64,000 nucleotides of DNA, from the NCBI RefSeq assembly GCF_900149695.1, contig NZ_LT703007.1, forward strand, positions 124,001 through 188,000, written 5' to 3'. The stretch comes from Anderseniella sp. Alg231-50 (GTDB lineage Bacteria; Pseudomonadota; Alphaproteobacteria; Rhizobiales; Aestuariivirgaceae). The translations under genes and the position numbers were made by a program. The notes beneath the pieces are model-generated. The model was not told the origin of the DNA and did no database searches. It saw nothing but the letters and a program-made list of their open reading frames with translations. Shown one piece after another: positions 43,788 to 53,891 of this stretch; position 1 is the first letter of the stretch, and each line of letters starts with the position of its first letter.

Positions 43788-46700
43788 TTACTTGGTGGAA
43801 TCCAGTTGTTGCTGTCGCGCCCTCTGGTTTTGCTGTGGCGTTGTCTGCCGCAGAACAGATCCGCGCTGTTGCCGGGTACCGCGGGCAGTACCATCGGAAT
43901 TGGTCTGGCCACCGCCAATATTGAACAAGTTACGGAAAATGCCCGGCGCAATGGCAGACACCGGGTTGACCAGAAAGCGGGGCCTGTTCATGGAGCCTTT
44001 CAGAGCGAAATTCAAACCGAACACCCCCTGCCCCTTGCCACCAGTCAGGACGTCACCCAGCACGGGCACGTTTGAAATTGCCGAGTTCAGGGCGTATGCG
44101 GGAATAATTGTACCGCCAATATCCATGGCCAGGTCGTTCTTGCGAATAATGCCCTGTGCCGATGCGCCAATGTCAGGGCCCTGGACCAGAGCATCGCCGA
44201 TACGGACGAAACTGTTGTCGACCGAAAACGGCACCGACAGCCGTGACAAACGCAGGCCATTTCTCCGGGGGCCCGCGTTCCGCCCGGCGCGGCGCGCCGT
44301 ATTGTCAATCTGTGACAACGCAACCTCATTCCGAACCGAGAAATTGCGGACTTCCAGCAGGCCACGTTGAATGGCGCCCTGGCCGGGATTTCCAAGAATG
44401 GCGCCAAAGTCGATGGTGCCGCCAGAAATCTTTGAATAGAGGTTGGTCGCGCGCAATGACGCGCCCGCATCCCTGCCCGTCACCCGCATCCGCCGCTGCC
44501 CGTTATTGTCCCGGGTAATCCGCATGGTGATCGGCGCACCGTTCTGATACTTCCCTCTTATTTCCGCGGACTGGACAGCGCCGCCTGACGTTGCCAGCCG
44601 ACCCTGCAGGTTGTTGATCACTTCGCCCCGGTGGACATAAATACGACTGATATTCGTATTGATGGACACCGGCGGCTCCTTCAGGCTGCTGCGGCCACCG
44701 ACCTTGCTGGACATCATGCGGGATATCAGCGGCCGGGCATCCAAACTGGCTCCACCAACGCCCAATTGATACGCGCCAGACGACTTGTCTATTTCCAGTG
44801 CCAGCTGATTTGTATTGCTGAGGATGAAACGCGGGAACGAGGCATCCTGGAGACTGTTGGTCTTGCGGTTTATGCGCACTTTGCCAAGTATCTTGAGCTG
44901 CCCGCCGGTGACGGAAAGCTTGTCGAGCAGGATGAATTTATTATCGTTCAGGCCGACCGTGAAACTGGCCTTGGTGTTCTTGGTCGGCTTGCGGGACCAA
45001 CCGATGGCATCAACGGCCATGGTCGCCTTGGACAGGTCTGCATCAACCTTTGCCGACACGATCTGCGAACCACGGCGCACCATGGACACTTTCAACCGCG
45101 TAGGCCCGGTCAGAAACGGCTCAAGCTCAATTCCCAGCTTTTGTCTGTCGGCATCAGTCAAGGTGGCCGAAATCGTCATGTCTTCATCGGCATTTGAGCT
45201 TTTGCTGAGTGGCCGGCGCCATGTCAACCGGGCGTTCTTTTCTCCCAGTTTCGCCGTGCCCTTGCCAGTGATGATGGTGTCATCCAGAAGCAGGTCAATC
45301 TGGGCATTGGTAATATCAATGCCCTCTATCGCATTCTTGATCTGTCCATCAACAAGCTTCGCTGTTGCAGAAACGGCAAAATCCGCTGACGTAATGCCGG
45401 GTTTGAGAGGCATCGCCAATCTGAGGTCAACCACACCGCGGCCGCTGACGGAGTCCAGGTCGAAACTCGAGCCGCTGACCAGCGCCAGCGGCGGAAGGTC
45501 GGCATACTCGTGAAATCCACCAACATCGCCTTCCAAATTCAGATTCAATGTTGCCGGAGAAATCGGCAATGCGAGTTTGGTGATCTGCATGTTCCCGCCG
45601 GTGACGCTGAGGGATTTGCCCGACGGCAAGGGGATTGTGCCTTCCTCGACCGCGATACCAAACACCTGGCCGGTCAGATGGAACCGGCCTTTCGCCCTGG
45701 ACATCGGCGGCAGGTCGTCGGCGTAGGTGAATTCCACACCTGTTGCGTTGAACTTCAGGTCCACCGCATCGACTGGCAAAGGCTCGCCGTCCAATGCCTT
45801 CTTGATCTGGTCTCCTGACAGTTTCACCCGGAACTCGGCATCCTCCACGACACCGTCTCTCAGGTTCTCCCGATACCACTTGCGCGATTGTGCCGCTATA
45901 ACAGGTGGCCACAACTTGCGGATCAGATCGTGGCGAACCGACCTGCCGCGACCAGCCATGTACACCCCCACTGCATCTCCATCGGCCACAAATTGTCCCC
46001 GGACCCGCACCCCGCCATCGCTGGACAGTACAAGCAGGTCATCGACCAGAAAACGGCGCTCGTCGAACAGCGCCTGCCCACTCAGTTTGAACTGGTCGAT
46101 CACACTGCGGTCTGCGCCTGCATTAGGGGTATCGATATTGAGGTTTTGCGCTTCCAGTTCGATGCGGGCGGCAATCACCTCCTGCTGCTCGTTGCGGACC
46201 GGTGCAAACCGGCCGTTAAAACGGGCTTCAGCGCCGCGGATGACAAGAGTCGAGTTGTCTATCGACAGGTGACCGGTCTTCGGTTCGAACTTCAGGCGCA
46301 GCAAGCCTTCTTCGATCAGAACCGGGTCGGAGATGTATCCCGGAAACGAGACTTTGCCGGCTTTCACGGATAACACACCGGCTCCTGCCAGCATTTCCCC
46401 GGTGTTAGACAGGGAAAACTCCATTTCACCTGACATCGGCAGGTCGATATTGGCAAGCTGGTTGAATGCAAACAATTTGCGGGCAACATCGGCCGGAGTG
46501 ACGCCGTCGACCTTGGCGACAACCTTGAAAACGCTTGAATCGGTGCGATAGGTTGTCAGCACCTCCGTACGCCATGTCGGGCCGTCCGCGGAAATGTCGG
46601 CATCCATGAACAGGGCAAAACCGCCTTCGGCGCGCTTGAAGCGAAGGTTAGCGCGAGGAGACAGCCAAAGCTGATTTTGAATTTCATCCTTGAACGAGAT

Positions 46701-47300
46701 TTGCGCCTCGGTGACCTCAATCGCCTCCAGCGATCTGGTGCCCGGATCATTATTCTTATCCTGCAGCAGCTGGTTGATTGTCTCCACGATTGACTGGGTA
46801 GAACCACTGTCCTGGCTGTCAGGCTGCACAATCGGTTGTGTTGACTGCTCGCCAACATCCGACTTGCCGGTTGTCTCGGCGTCCGCGGAAAAACCCATCG
46901 CGATATTGCCGTCGGCATCGCGCCGGGCCAGAATGCGGGCACCGATAAGTTCGAGCTTCTTGGGCTTTACGTTTCCAGTCAGTATTTCTCCGATATCAAC
47001 AGCGATTGCTGCGCGCGGCGCGCGCGCAATCAGATTGCCATTGGTATCGCTCAACCGGACATTGGCCAACCGCAATGTCGGATGCCCGCCATTGCTGCCG
47101 CGCTCGATCACGACGCCACCCAATTCGACCTTCAGGCCGGGGATAGAGTCACTGACCCTGTCTTCCACCACATCTGTAAGAAATCCAACGCTCAGCGGCC
47201 CGGAAGACAGCGCAATCACGACATACACCACCGCCGCGATAAGCATCACGGCGAGTGCAGCTGTTACCCAGGCTATGCCTTTTAGTGCCCGGCTGGCCAA
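43788..47300 (-). CDS. YhdP/AsmA-like very large envelope protein (DUF3971 and AsmA_2 type)
   Basis: 1170 residues. One N-terminal membrane anchor (about 9-35, WVTAALAVMLIAAVVYVVIA) precedes a long beta-rich periplasmic region, as in the bridge-like proteins that move phospholipids between inner and outer membranes. Segments such as LRLANVRLSDTNGNLIARAP (N-terminus), RSVRHDLIRKLWPPVIA (DUF3971 region) and the C-terminal RRNGLRLSRLSVPFSVDN / GGTIIPAYALNSAISNVPVLG (AsmA_2) are typical. The tail is Q-, R- and T-rich. The start is TTG, with a weak ribosome binding site. Confidence 0.88.
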   Translation of the reverse strand: MASRALKGIAWVTAALAVMLIAAVVYVVIALSSGPLSVGFLTDVVEDRVSDSIPGLKVELGGVVIERGSNGGHPTLRLANVRLSDTNGNLIARAPRAAIAVDIGEILTGNVKPKKLELIGARILARRDADGNIAMGFSADAETTGKSDVGEQSTQPIVQPDSQDSGSTQSIVETINQLLQDKNNDPGTRSLEAIEVTEAQISFKDEIQNQLWLSPRANLRFKRAEGGFALFMDADISADGPTWRTEVLTTYRTDSSVFKVVAKVDGVTPADVARKLFAFNQLANIDLPMSGEMEFSLSNTGEMLAGAGVLSVKAGKVSFPGYISDPVLIEEGLLRLKFEPKTGHLSIDNSTLVIRGAEARFNGRFAPVRNEQQEVIAARIELEAQNLNIDTPNAGADRSVIDQFKLSGQALFDERRFLVDDLLVLSSDGGVRVRGQFVADGDAVGVYMAGRGRSVRHDLIRKLWPPVIAAQSRKWYRENLRDGVVEDAEFRVKLSGDQIKKALDGEPLPVDAVDLKFNATGVEFTYADDLPPMSRAKGRFHLTGQVFGIAVEEGTIPLPSGKSLSVTGGNMQITKLALPISPATLNLNLEGDVGGFHEYADLPPLALVSGSSFDLDSVSGRGVVDLRLAMPLKPGITSADFAVSATAKLVDGQIKNAIEGIDITNAQIDLLLDDTIITGKGTAKLGEKNARLTWRRPLSKSSNADEDMTISATLTDADRQKLGIELEPFLTGPTRLKVSMVRRGSQIVSAKVDADLSKATMAVDAIGWSRKPTKNTKASFTVGLNDNKFILLDKLSVTGGQLKILGKVRINRKTNSLQDASFPRFILSNTNQLALEIDKSSGAYQLGVGGASLDARPLISRMMSSKVGGRSSLKEPPVSINTNISRIYVHRGEVINNLQGRLATSGGAVQSAEIRGKYQNGAPITMRITRDNNGQRRMRVTGRDAGASLRATNLYSKISGGTIDFGAILGNPGQGAIQRGLLEVRNFSVRNEVALSQIDNTARRAGRNAGPRRNGLRLSRLSVPFSVDNSFVRIGDALVQGPDIGASAQGIIRKNDLAMDIGGTIIPAYALNSAISNVPVLGDVLTGGKGQGVFGLNFALKGSMNRPRFLVNPVSAIAPGIFRNLFNIGGGQTNSDGTARGTRQQRGSVLRQTTPQQNQRARQQQLDSTK

Positions 47301-47420
47301 ATTTCCGCTCTTTTCTGTTCCGGTGGCAAAGCCCCGAAACCGCTAGTCCCAGCGATGATCATTATCTCCCATGCGAGCATGGAAGTCATTGGGTCCACCT
47401 TACACTCGGTTAAGGCCCAA

Positions 47421-47448
47421 TTGTGACCTAATATCATGCGCTTATACA
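47421..47448 (+). promoter_or_regulatory. Promoter-like pair upstream of the peroxiredoxin gene
   Basis: TTGTGA (47421-47426) and TATACA (47443-47448) are 16 bp apart, about 110 bp upstream of the peroxiredoxin start. The 256-bp gap 47301-47556 between the divergent genes holds no reading frame worth calling. Confidence 0.35.
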
Positions 47449-47556
47449 ACCCGGTGTAAAAATCGCCATACCATCTACAAAAAACCCAATTTCGGCGTCA
47501 AAGAGTGTAAACGACCAGTCCTTTATCAACTATTTACCAAGAAAGTCTCTTTGGCG

Positions 47557-48030
47557 ATGAACACTCAACTAGAATCAGGCCAGGCGATGCCGGAGTTCAA
47601 CCTTGACGCTGAAGCATCTTCCAGGATTTCCAGTGACGATCTCAAGGGTCACAAGGCAGTGATCTACTTTTATCCCAAAGATGATACACCGGGCTGCACC
47701 AAGGAGGCGATCGCCTTTACTCAACTCAAATCCGCCTTCGAGGCAGCCGATACCAGAGTTGTCGGCATATCTGCCGATCCGGTTCACAAGCATGACAAGT
47801 TCATTGCCAAGCATGACCTGGACATCACATTGGGTTCCGACCCTGAACTGGACACGCTGAAAGCCTTCGGCGTGTGGGTTCAAAAGGCGATGTACGGGCG
47901 CAAATACTTCGGCATTGAACGCTCGACATTCCTGATTGATGCAGATGGCAAGGTGGCCAAGGTTTGGCGCAAAGTGAGAGTAGCCGGTCATGCCGAGGAT
48001 GTGTTGAAAGCCGCTGAAGCGCTCGACTGA
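47557..48030 (+). CDS. bcp: Thioredoxin-dependent peroxiredoxin, BCP/PrxQ type
   Basis: A 157-residue peroxiredoxin with the active-site PKDDTPGCTKEAIAF, peroxidatic C47. The PrxQ resolving cysteine normally five residues later is absent (isoleucine/alanine region), so this is a 1-Cys form or uses another thiol. ERSTFLIDADGKVAKVWRKV is the C-terminal signature. It reduces peroxides in the cytoplasm. The open frame extends upstream, but the family starts near MNTQLESG. Confidence 0.94.
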   Translation: MNTQLESGQAMPEFNLDAEASSRISSDDLKGHKAVIYFYPKDDTPGCTKEAIAFTQLKSAFEAADTRVVGISADPVHKHDKFIAKHDLDITLGSDPELDTLKAFGVWVQKAMYGRKYFGIERSTFLIDADGKVAKVWRKVRVAGHAEDVLKAAEALD

Positions 48031-48186
48031 TCATAAGTGCAGGCAGCTCTCCGACTTTTTGTTACCACCAGATGAGTTGAACTTTCTTGTGCGATGTTCA
48101 TAATCGATCCACAAAGCAGCGACAGTAATTTGGCGCAACGCGGAATGCGACAGTAATTGTGGTTTGGCCCATGGCAGGGAGGGCTC

Positions 48187-49482
48187 ATGCGTAACACACG
48201 ACGGCATACAGGGGGGCGGTATCCGCGTGGATTGTTTTCCCGTCTGGCATATGCGTTTCGCGAGCGGCAGATTTACCTGCGTTCCGAGGGCGAAGTGCAA
48301 TTCATCACTCTCAGGCCCTGGGTGCAGGTCGCGGTTATTTTTGCCTTCACAGTAGGGCTCTTTTGGGTCGCTTATGCTACCGTCAACGTGGCATTCAAGG
48401 ATCAGGTTCTGGCGCTGAAGGAGCGCAATCAATATCGCGCGCGGCTCGAGTATGAAGATCGAATTGGAGAAATGCGCTCCACGATTGACAAACTCAACCG
48501 ACGGCTGTTGCTGGACCAGAAAACATATCTCGCCAAAGTTGACGAAGTGCGGTTTGAGCATGACCGGCTCGTGGATCGTCATCAGCAATTGTCGGATTTT
48601 TTCCGGCAAGGGTGGCTGCCCGGCCCCAATGGCACCACAAAACAACAAAAGGGAAGCCTGACACCGCAAGCCACACCCGGCGTTCGTACAGCAGGCAATA
48701 CCACATCACCGCGCGCGGTTGACAAATTCACCTCGGATTTCACTTCACCTGAAGAAGCCGTGAAACCGCTAGCCGACTTGCGCGCCTATATGGCTCAGAT
48801 GGAAACCCGGGAAGCCGCACTGCTGGGTGCTGTCACAGAGTATGTTGCAGGTCAGACAACACGACTTGGCAAAGTGTACCGTTCCCTGGGAGTGAATGCC
48901 GACAAGATCGCGAAATCATCAAGATACAAGCCCGAGGCGGTCGGCGGTCCGTTTGTCGCTGCAAGTGCGGGCGATCTGGGATCGAAGGTGCTGGCGCAGA
49001 GTGTGTCGGACCTGTCGACACAGCTCGACCGGTGGGAGACCCTGAAATTTCAAACCACCCGCCTGCCGCTCACAAGGCCCATGTCCCCGGAGCACAAGAC
49101 ATCCAGTTCCTTTGGCCTGCGCAAGGACCCGTTCCGCAAAAAGCCCGCCATGCACTCCGGCATTGACTTTCGTGGCCCCACCGGTTCTCCGGTCCATGTC
49201 ACGGCCCCGGGAAAGGTGATCAAGGCAGGCTGGTCCGGCGGATATGGCAAGATGGTCGAGGTGCGTCACGACGGCGGCGTTACCAGCCGATATGCGCATT
49301 TAAGTATAATTTCTGTTCGCACTGGCCAAAAGGTCAAGTCAGGTGATAGAATAGGAAAAGTTGGAAGTACAGGTCGCAGTACTGGCCCGCATCTTCATTA
49401 CGAAACACGCGTGGGCGGCCGCGCAATAGACCCTGTAAGATTTTGGAAGGCCCGCGATGTTTTTCAAGAAATCACGCGCTAA
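48187..49482 (+). CDS. M23 family metallopeptidase (membrane-anchored peptidoglycan hydrolase or regulator)
   Basis: A 431-residue protein. A basic N-terminus and one transmembrane segment (about 43-65) are followed by a coiled-coil region (about 70-140) and a C-terminal LytM domain. Zinc ligands H323 and D327 (AMHSGIDFRGP) and the H402-L-H404 motif (GPHLHYE) are intact, so the domain should be catalytic and cleave peptide cross-links. The ATG at 48187 has GGGAGGG upstream. It overlaps the bactofilin gene by 26 bp. Confidence 0.94.
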   Translation: MRNTRRHTGGRYPRGLFSRLAYAFRERQIYLRSEGEVQFITLRPWVQVAVIFAFTVGLFWVAYATVNVAFKDQVLALKERNQYRARLEYEDRIGEMRSTIDKLNRRLLLDQKTYLAKVDEVRFEHDRLVDRHQQLSDFFRQGWLPGPNGTTKQQKGSLTPQATPGVRTAGNTTSPRAVDKFTSDFTSPEEAVKPLADLRAYMAQMETREAALLGAVTEYVAGQTTRLGKVYRSLGVNADKIAKSSRYKPEAVGGPFVAASAGDLGSKVLAQSVSDLSTQLDRWETLKFQTTRLPLTRPMSPEHKTSSSFGLRKDPFRKKPAMHSGIDFRGPTGSPVHVTAPGKVIKAGWSGGYGKMVEVRHDGGVTSRYAHLSIISVRTGQKVKSGDRIGKVGSTGRSTGPHLHYETRVGGRAIDPVRFWKARDVFQEITR

Positions 49483-50026
49483 AGCGCCAAAGAGCGGAGC
49501 CAATAGCGGCGGAGGCCGACAACGGCATCGTTCCGGTCCATCGCTTTTGTCTCTGGACCTTGTCATCGACGGTTCGGTGTCAACCGGCGGCGAACTGCAA
49601 GTTGACGGCACCATAAACGGTACGGTGCGTGCACGCGCCGTGGTGGTGGATGGCAATGGTGTCGTTTATGGCGACATTACCGCAGAAGAAGTGATCGTTC
49701 GTGGTCGGGTGATTGGCCCGATACGCGCGCTCCACATTCATATCTATGCGGGAGCCCATATTGAAGGCGATGTCATCAATCAGACGCTGTCGATTGAAAA
49801 CGGCGCCCATGTGGATGGCAAGATACGCCGCGTGGAAGACCCCTTGTCGGAACCGATCGATCAGGAACAGGGTTATGCCAGCAGCGGCTGGGGACAGAAT
49901 TATGCTCCGGTCTATGACCAGCATTACCCGCAGGAGAACGTATATTCCCTGCCAGGCACCGATGACATCGAAGATGACCCGGTCTATCCCGAGCCGCCGG
50001 CCCGCAAGCCGAAGGCAGCCGAATAA
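49457..50026 (+). CDS. Bactofilin (polymer-forming cytoskeletal protein)
   Basis: A 189-residue bactofilin. A basic, disordered N-terminus (FFKKSRAKAPKSGA) leads into the beta-helical core (about 35-130) with repeats such as LVIDGSVSTGGELQVDGTI, VVDGNGVVYGDITAEEVIV and HIYAGAHIEGDVINQTLSI. A proline- and acid-rich tail follows. Bactofilins polymerise without nucleotide at the membrane and recruit peptidoglycan enzymes. The overlap with the upstream M23 peptidase gene supports a joint role in local cell-wall shaping. Confidence 0.95.
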   Translation: MFFKKSRAKAPKSGANSGGGRQRHRSGPSLLSLDLVIDGSVSTGGELQVDGTINGTVRARAVVVDGNGVVYGDITAEEVIVRGRVIGPIRALHIHIYAGAHIEGDVINQTLSIENGAHVDGKIRRVEDPLSEPIDQEQGYASSGWGQNYAPVYDQHYPQENVYSLPGTDDIEDDPVYPEPPARKPKAAE

Positions 50027-50055
50027 AATCGCCTGAGATCACACGGCCGTCAGCC

Positions 50056-51187
50056 TTATTCTATGTCGGACACCTCGTCCGGGCCTCCGCCATGCACTCT
50101 TTGAGCCAATGACGCCTCGATGAACTCGTTGAGGTCTCCATCCAGTACTGCGGACGGATTGGTGCTCTCGTGGCCGGTCCGCAAATCCTTCACAAGCTGG
50201 TAGGGCTGCAGAACGTAGGACCTGATCTGGTGCCCCCAGCCTATGTCGGTCTTGGTGGCCTCTTCGGCGTTGGCCGCCTCCTCGCGGATCTGCAACTCGC
50301 GTTCATACAGTCTGGCCCGCAGCATGTTCCATGCGGTCGCCCGGTTCTTGTGCTGCGATCTCTCGTTCTGGCACTGTACCACAATGTTGGTCGGGATATG
50401 AGTGATGCGAACGGCTGAGTCGGTTGTATTCACGTGCTGGCCACCGGCTCCCGATGCCCGATAGGTATCAATCCGGCAGTCGCTTTCATTGACTTCAATT
50501 TCAATATTGTCATCGACCTCGGGATACGACCACACCGATGCAAACGAGGTGTGCCGGCGCGCATTGGAATCGTAGGGCGAGATTCGCACCAGCCGGTGTA
50601 CTCCGCTTTCGGTTTTCAGGCGGCCATAGGCATTGTGACCATTTACCTTGAGGGTGGCCGACTTTATGCCGGCCTCCTCACCGTCATGCATTTCGATCAG
50701 TTCGACCTTGAAGCCCTGCTTTTCAGCCCAGCGGGTATACATGCGCGTCAGCATGGAAGCCCAGTCCTGGCTCTCCGTACCGCCGGCGCCTGCATGCACT
50801 TCCAGGAAACTGTCATTGCTGTCTGCCTCGCCCGACAACAGCGTCTCTATTTCGAGTTTGGCGATTTCGGGCTGTAGTTCCTGGATCTGGGTTTCAGCCT
50901 CGCCAATGACCGACTGATCGTTCTCCATCTCGCCCAGTTCGATCAGTTCGACACTGTCGGAAATGGTTTGTTCCAGCCGCCGAACCGTGCCGATGCGGCT
51001 TTCAAGGTCCTGGCGCTTGCGCATGACGCGCTGGGCTTCTTCAGGATCGTTCCACAGGTCCGGATCTTCGGCCTGGGCATTCAGCAGATCGAGATCACGT
51101 AGTGCCTGATCCCAGTCAAAGATGCCTCCTCAGCAGCCCAATGGACTGCTTGAATTCGTCGACAAGTGTCTCGATTTCTGCCCGCAT
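50056..51187 (-). CDS. prfB: Peptide chain release factor 2, with programmed +1 frameshift
   Basis: Translation starts at ATG 51187, runs 23 codons to an in-frame TGA (51118-51116), and continues in the +1 frame from 51117 to give 376 residues, the usual RF2 length. The downstream frame carries the peptidyl-hydrolysis motif [10 protein letters not shown] and the stop-recognition region [15 protein letters not shown] (SPY in place of the SPF tripeptide of E. coli). It releases peptides at UGA and UAA. The gene ends 29 bp from the bactofilin gene head-on. Annotation that starts at 51024 would miss the N-terminal 55 residues. Confidence 0.95.
51115..51130 (-). promoter_or_regulatory. prfB: RF2 autoregulatory frameshift site
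   Basis: Minus strand reads AGGAGG-CAT-CTT-TGA-C. The Shine-Dalgarno-like AGGAGG lies three bases before the slippery CTT, exactly as in the E. coli prfB site, and TGA-C is a weak stop context. When RF2 is scarce, ribosomes slip +1 and make more RF2. Confidence 0.95.
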
Positions 51188-51229
51188 GCGAATCTTTCCG
51201 TGCCTGATTGGTGAATAATTCCGGCCCGG

Positions 51230-53755
51230 TCAGTACAGGCCGCCGGTGCCTGTCGTCAACCCGCCTTCGGACACAGCCGCAGACCCCGTGTCGCCACCGT
51301 TGATCACGATGCCACCGGCCTCGTTGTAGCCGCCGACATTGAGGCCTGAACTGGCGATAGCATCACCGCCGGTCACCAGCCGCTGGCGCTCCGGAGGTTG
51401 TTCGCCCGGCTTGAACGCTTCCAGGATGACATTGGCATTGCCATAGATGCCGCGCTTGCCGCTCTTCGGGTCAATCGGGATCAGCCGAACGCCGGAAGGT
51501 ACACGAAACGGCGTTGCGGACACGTCTTTCAGCGCAAGCTTCATGAACTTCGATACGATGGGAGCAGCCAGCGAACCACCTGTCTCACCCTTGCCCATCG
51601 GCCTGGGCCGGTCGTAGCCGACATATACGCCAACCACAAGATCCGGCGTATATCCAATAAACCAGGCATCGCGCTCATCATTCGTCGTACCGGTCTTGCC
51701 GGCAATAGGTTTGCCTATTTCCTGCAATTTCTTGGCTGTCCCCCGCTGAACAACACCTTCCAGCATCGACGTGATCTGATAGGCGGTGTACGGGTTCATC
51801 ACCTCTTCCCGGTTTTCAATAAATTCCGGCTCTGGCTGGTTCGTCCATTCCGCCGCGTTACACTGGGTACACTCGCGCTTGTCATGGCGCCACACCGTGC
51901 GCCCATACCGGTCCTGTATGCGATCCAGCATGGTTGGCTCGATTTTCTTGCCGCCATTGGCCAATACGGAATACGCCGATGTCATTCGCAGCAAAGACGT
52001 CTCGCCGGAACCAAGTGATGTTGCGAGCACTGCCGGCATGTTTTTATAAATGCCGAGCTGCTCTGTCAGGCTCTTGAACTTCTTGATGCCCATATCCTGC
52101 GCCAGGCGCACCGTCATCACGTTTCGTGAAAACTCGATGCCGCGCCGCAATGTCGACGGCCCATAGAACTTCTTGGTGTAGTTGGACGGTTTCCATGTCT
52201 CGCCGCTGCGCAGCTTTATCTCCACCGGCGCATCCAGTACGACCGATGATGGCGTGTAACCATTGTCCAGCGCTGCCGCATACACAAATGGCTTGATCGA
52301 GGATCCGGGCTGGCGTCTTGCCTGTGTCACCCGGTCAAACTGACTGCGGCTGTATGAAAACCCGCCGGTCAAAGCGAGCACGCGGCCGGTGTGCGGGTCC
52401 ATCGCGACCATCCCGCCGTCGATCTCAGGTATCTGGACCAGATGGTAATTGTTGCCGGATCCTGCCGCGGTTGCATAAACCACATCGCCCGGTTTCAAGA
52501 CGTCAGCCGCAGATTTTATCTTGTCGCCGAGCACCACGCCGTTCTTGTTGATGCCTTTATGCTGCCGTGCCCAATGCATGTGCTGCAACGGGATGACACC
52601 TTCTTTTGCGTCCGGCGTCTTGCCCTTGACCACCCGCGACGGCCGCAACCCGATGCGCGCCTGCTCGTCGCTGACTTCCAGCACGACGGCCAGTTGCCAT
52701 GGATAGACATCGCCCAACGGCTTTTTCTTGGCCAGTGCGGCAGGCCAGTCCGCATTGACCTCTATGCGCGAGACCGGGCCGCGCCAGCCGTGATTGCGAT
52801 CAAACTGGATCAATCCACCTGCCAGGGCCTGGCGGGCAAATATCTGCAGTTTGGGATCAATGGTCGTGCGGACGGACAAGCCGCCGGTACGCAGGACTTC
52901 CTTGCCGTAAATCTTCTCCACGGCCTGCCGCGCTTCTTCGGTAAAGTACTCGGCCGCAAACAGTTTGGCGCCAAACGGGCGAAGTGTCACTTCGATATCC
53001 TTGGCCTGCGCTTCCTTCATCTCGGCTTCCGTGATGTAACCGTTGTCATACATCCGTTCCAAAACCCAGTTGCGCCGCCCAATTGCACGTTTGCGATGAC
53101 GCACGGGATGATAATTCGACGGACCCTTGGGCAGTGCCGCCAGATAAGCGACCTGAGCAAGATCCAGTTCGATCAGCGATTTGCCGAAATAATTCAACGA
53201 GGCCGCCGCGACGCCATAAGAGCCCTGCCCCAGGAAAATCTCGTTCAGGTAAAGCTCAAGAATCTGCTCCTTGCTGAACGAACTTTCCATGCGCAGGGCA
53301 ATCAACGCTTCGCGCAGCTTGCGCGTAATGGTGCGTTCATTGGTCAGCAGAAAGTTCTTCGCGACCTGCTGGGTAATTGTAGAGGCACCGATCAGCCGCC
53401 GGTTCGACCCTTGCAGGCGCGCTCTTACGTTCACGATAACGGCTCTGGCAAGCGCTTCGGGATCAACACCGATGTGCCTGTAGAAATTCTTGTCCTCTGC
53501 GGAGGTCACGGCCTCCACCAGCCTTTTCGGAACCGCGTCTATAGGCACAAACAGCCGGCGCTCCTTGGCATACTCCGCCAACAGGGATCCGTCGGCGGCG
53601 TGAATACGCGTCATTACCGGGGGTTCGTATTTGGCCAGGCTTTCATGAGACGGCAGGGTCTTGGAGGTATCATAAATGATGTAACCCACAGCCAACGCGA
53701 TGGCAAAACACACCGCCAGCCCAAAACTGAACAGATATTTGATAAATCGAAGCAT
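51230..53755 (-). CDS. mrcA: Penicillin-binding protein 1A (bifunctional glycosyltransferase/transpeptidase)
   Basis: An 841-residue class A PBP. An N-terminal membrane anchor (about 8-28) is followed by a GT51 domain with the catalytic glutamate in TSAEDKNFYRHIGVD and QVAKNFLLTNERT. An OB-like insert comes next, then the transpeptidase with SSIK (QPGSSIKPFVYA), SRN (IEFSRNVMTV) and KTGTT (AGKTGTTNDERDAWF). The C-terminal tail is glycine-rich. It polymerises and cross-links peptidoglycan. It lies about 136 bp downstream of the amidase gene on the same strand. Confidence 0.96.
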   Translation of the reverse strand: MLRFIKYLFSFGLAVCFAIALAVGYIIYDTSKTLPSHESLAKYEPPVMTRIHAADGSLLAEYAKERRLFVPIDAVPKRLVEAVTSAEDKNFYRHIGVDPEALARAVIVNVRARLQGSNRRLIGASTITQQVAKNFLLTNERTITRKLREALIALRMESSFSKEQILELYLNEIFLGQGSYGVAAASLNYFGKSLIELDLAQVAYLAALPKGPSNYHPVRHRKRAIGRRNWVLERMYDNGYITEAEMKEAQAKDIEVTLRPFGAKLFAAEYFTEEARQAVEKIYGKEVLRTGGLSVRTTIDPKLQIFARQALAGGLIQFDRNHGWRGPVSRIEVNADWPAALAKKKPLGDVYPWQLAVVLEVSDEQARIGLRPSRVVKGKTPDAKEGVIPLQHMHWARQHKGINKNGVVLGDKIKSAADVLKPGDVVYATAAGSGNNYHLVQIPEIDGGMVAMDPHTGRVLALTGGFSYSRSQFDRVTQARRQPGSSIKPFVYAAALDNGYTPSSVVLDAPVEIKLRSGETWKPSNYTKKFYGPSTLRRGIEFSRNVMTVRLAQDMGIKKFKSLTEQLGIYKNMPAVLATSLGSGETSLLRMTSAYSVLANGGKKIEPTMLDRIQDRYGRTVWRHDKRECTQCNAAEWTNQPEPEFIENREEVMNPYTAYQITSMLEGVVQRGTAKKLQEIGKPIAGKTGTTNDERDAWFIGYTPDLVVGVYVGYDRPRPMGKGETGGSLAAPIVSKFMKLALKDVSATPFRVPSGVRLIPIDPKSGKRGIYGNANVILEAFKPGEQPPERQRLVTGGDAIASSGLNVGGYNEAGGIVINGGDTGSAAVSEGGLTTGTGGLY

Positions 53756-53891
53756 TCAGATCAGCGTCCCGGGTTTGCAGCGAACCATGCCCGCACCTTT
53801 ATACTTGGTATGCGCTCACAAAGCCAAATATTGTGGCAATCGGACGGCACTGCAACGGTTTGTATGAAGATTGACCGATGGACGCGGTATT

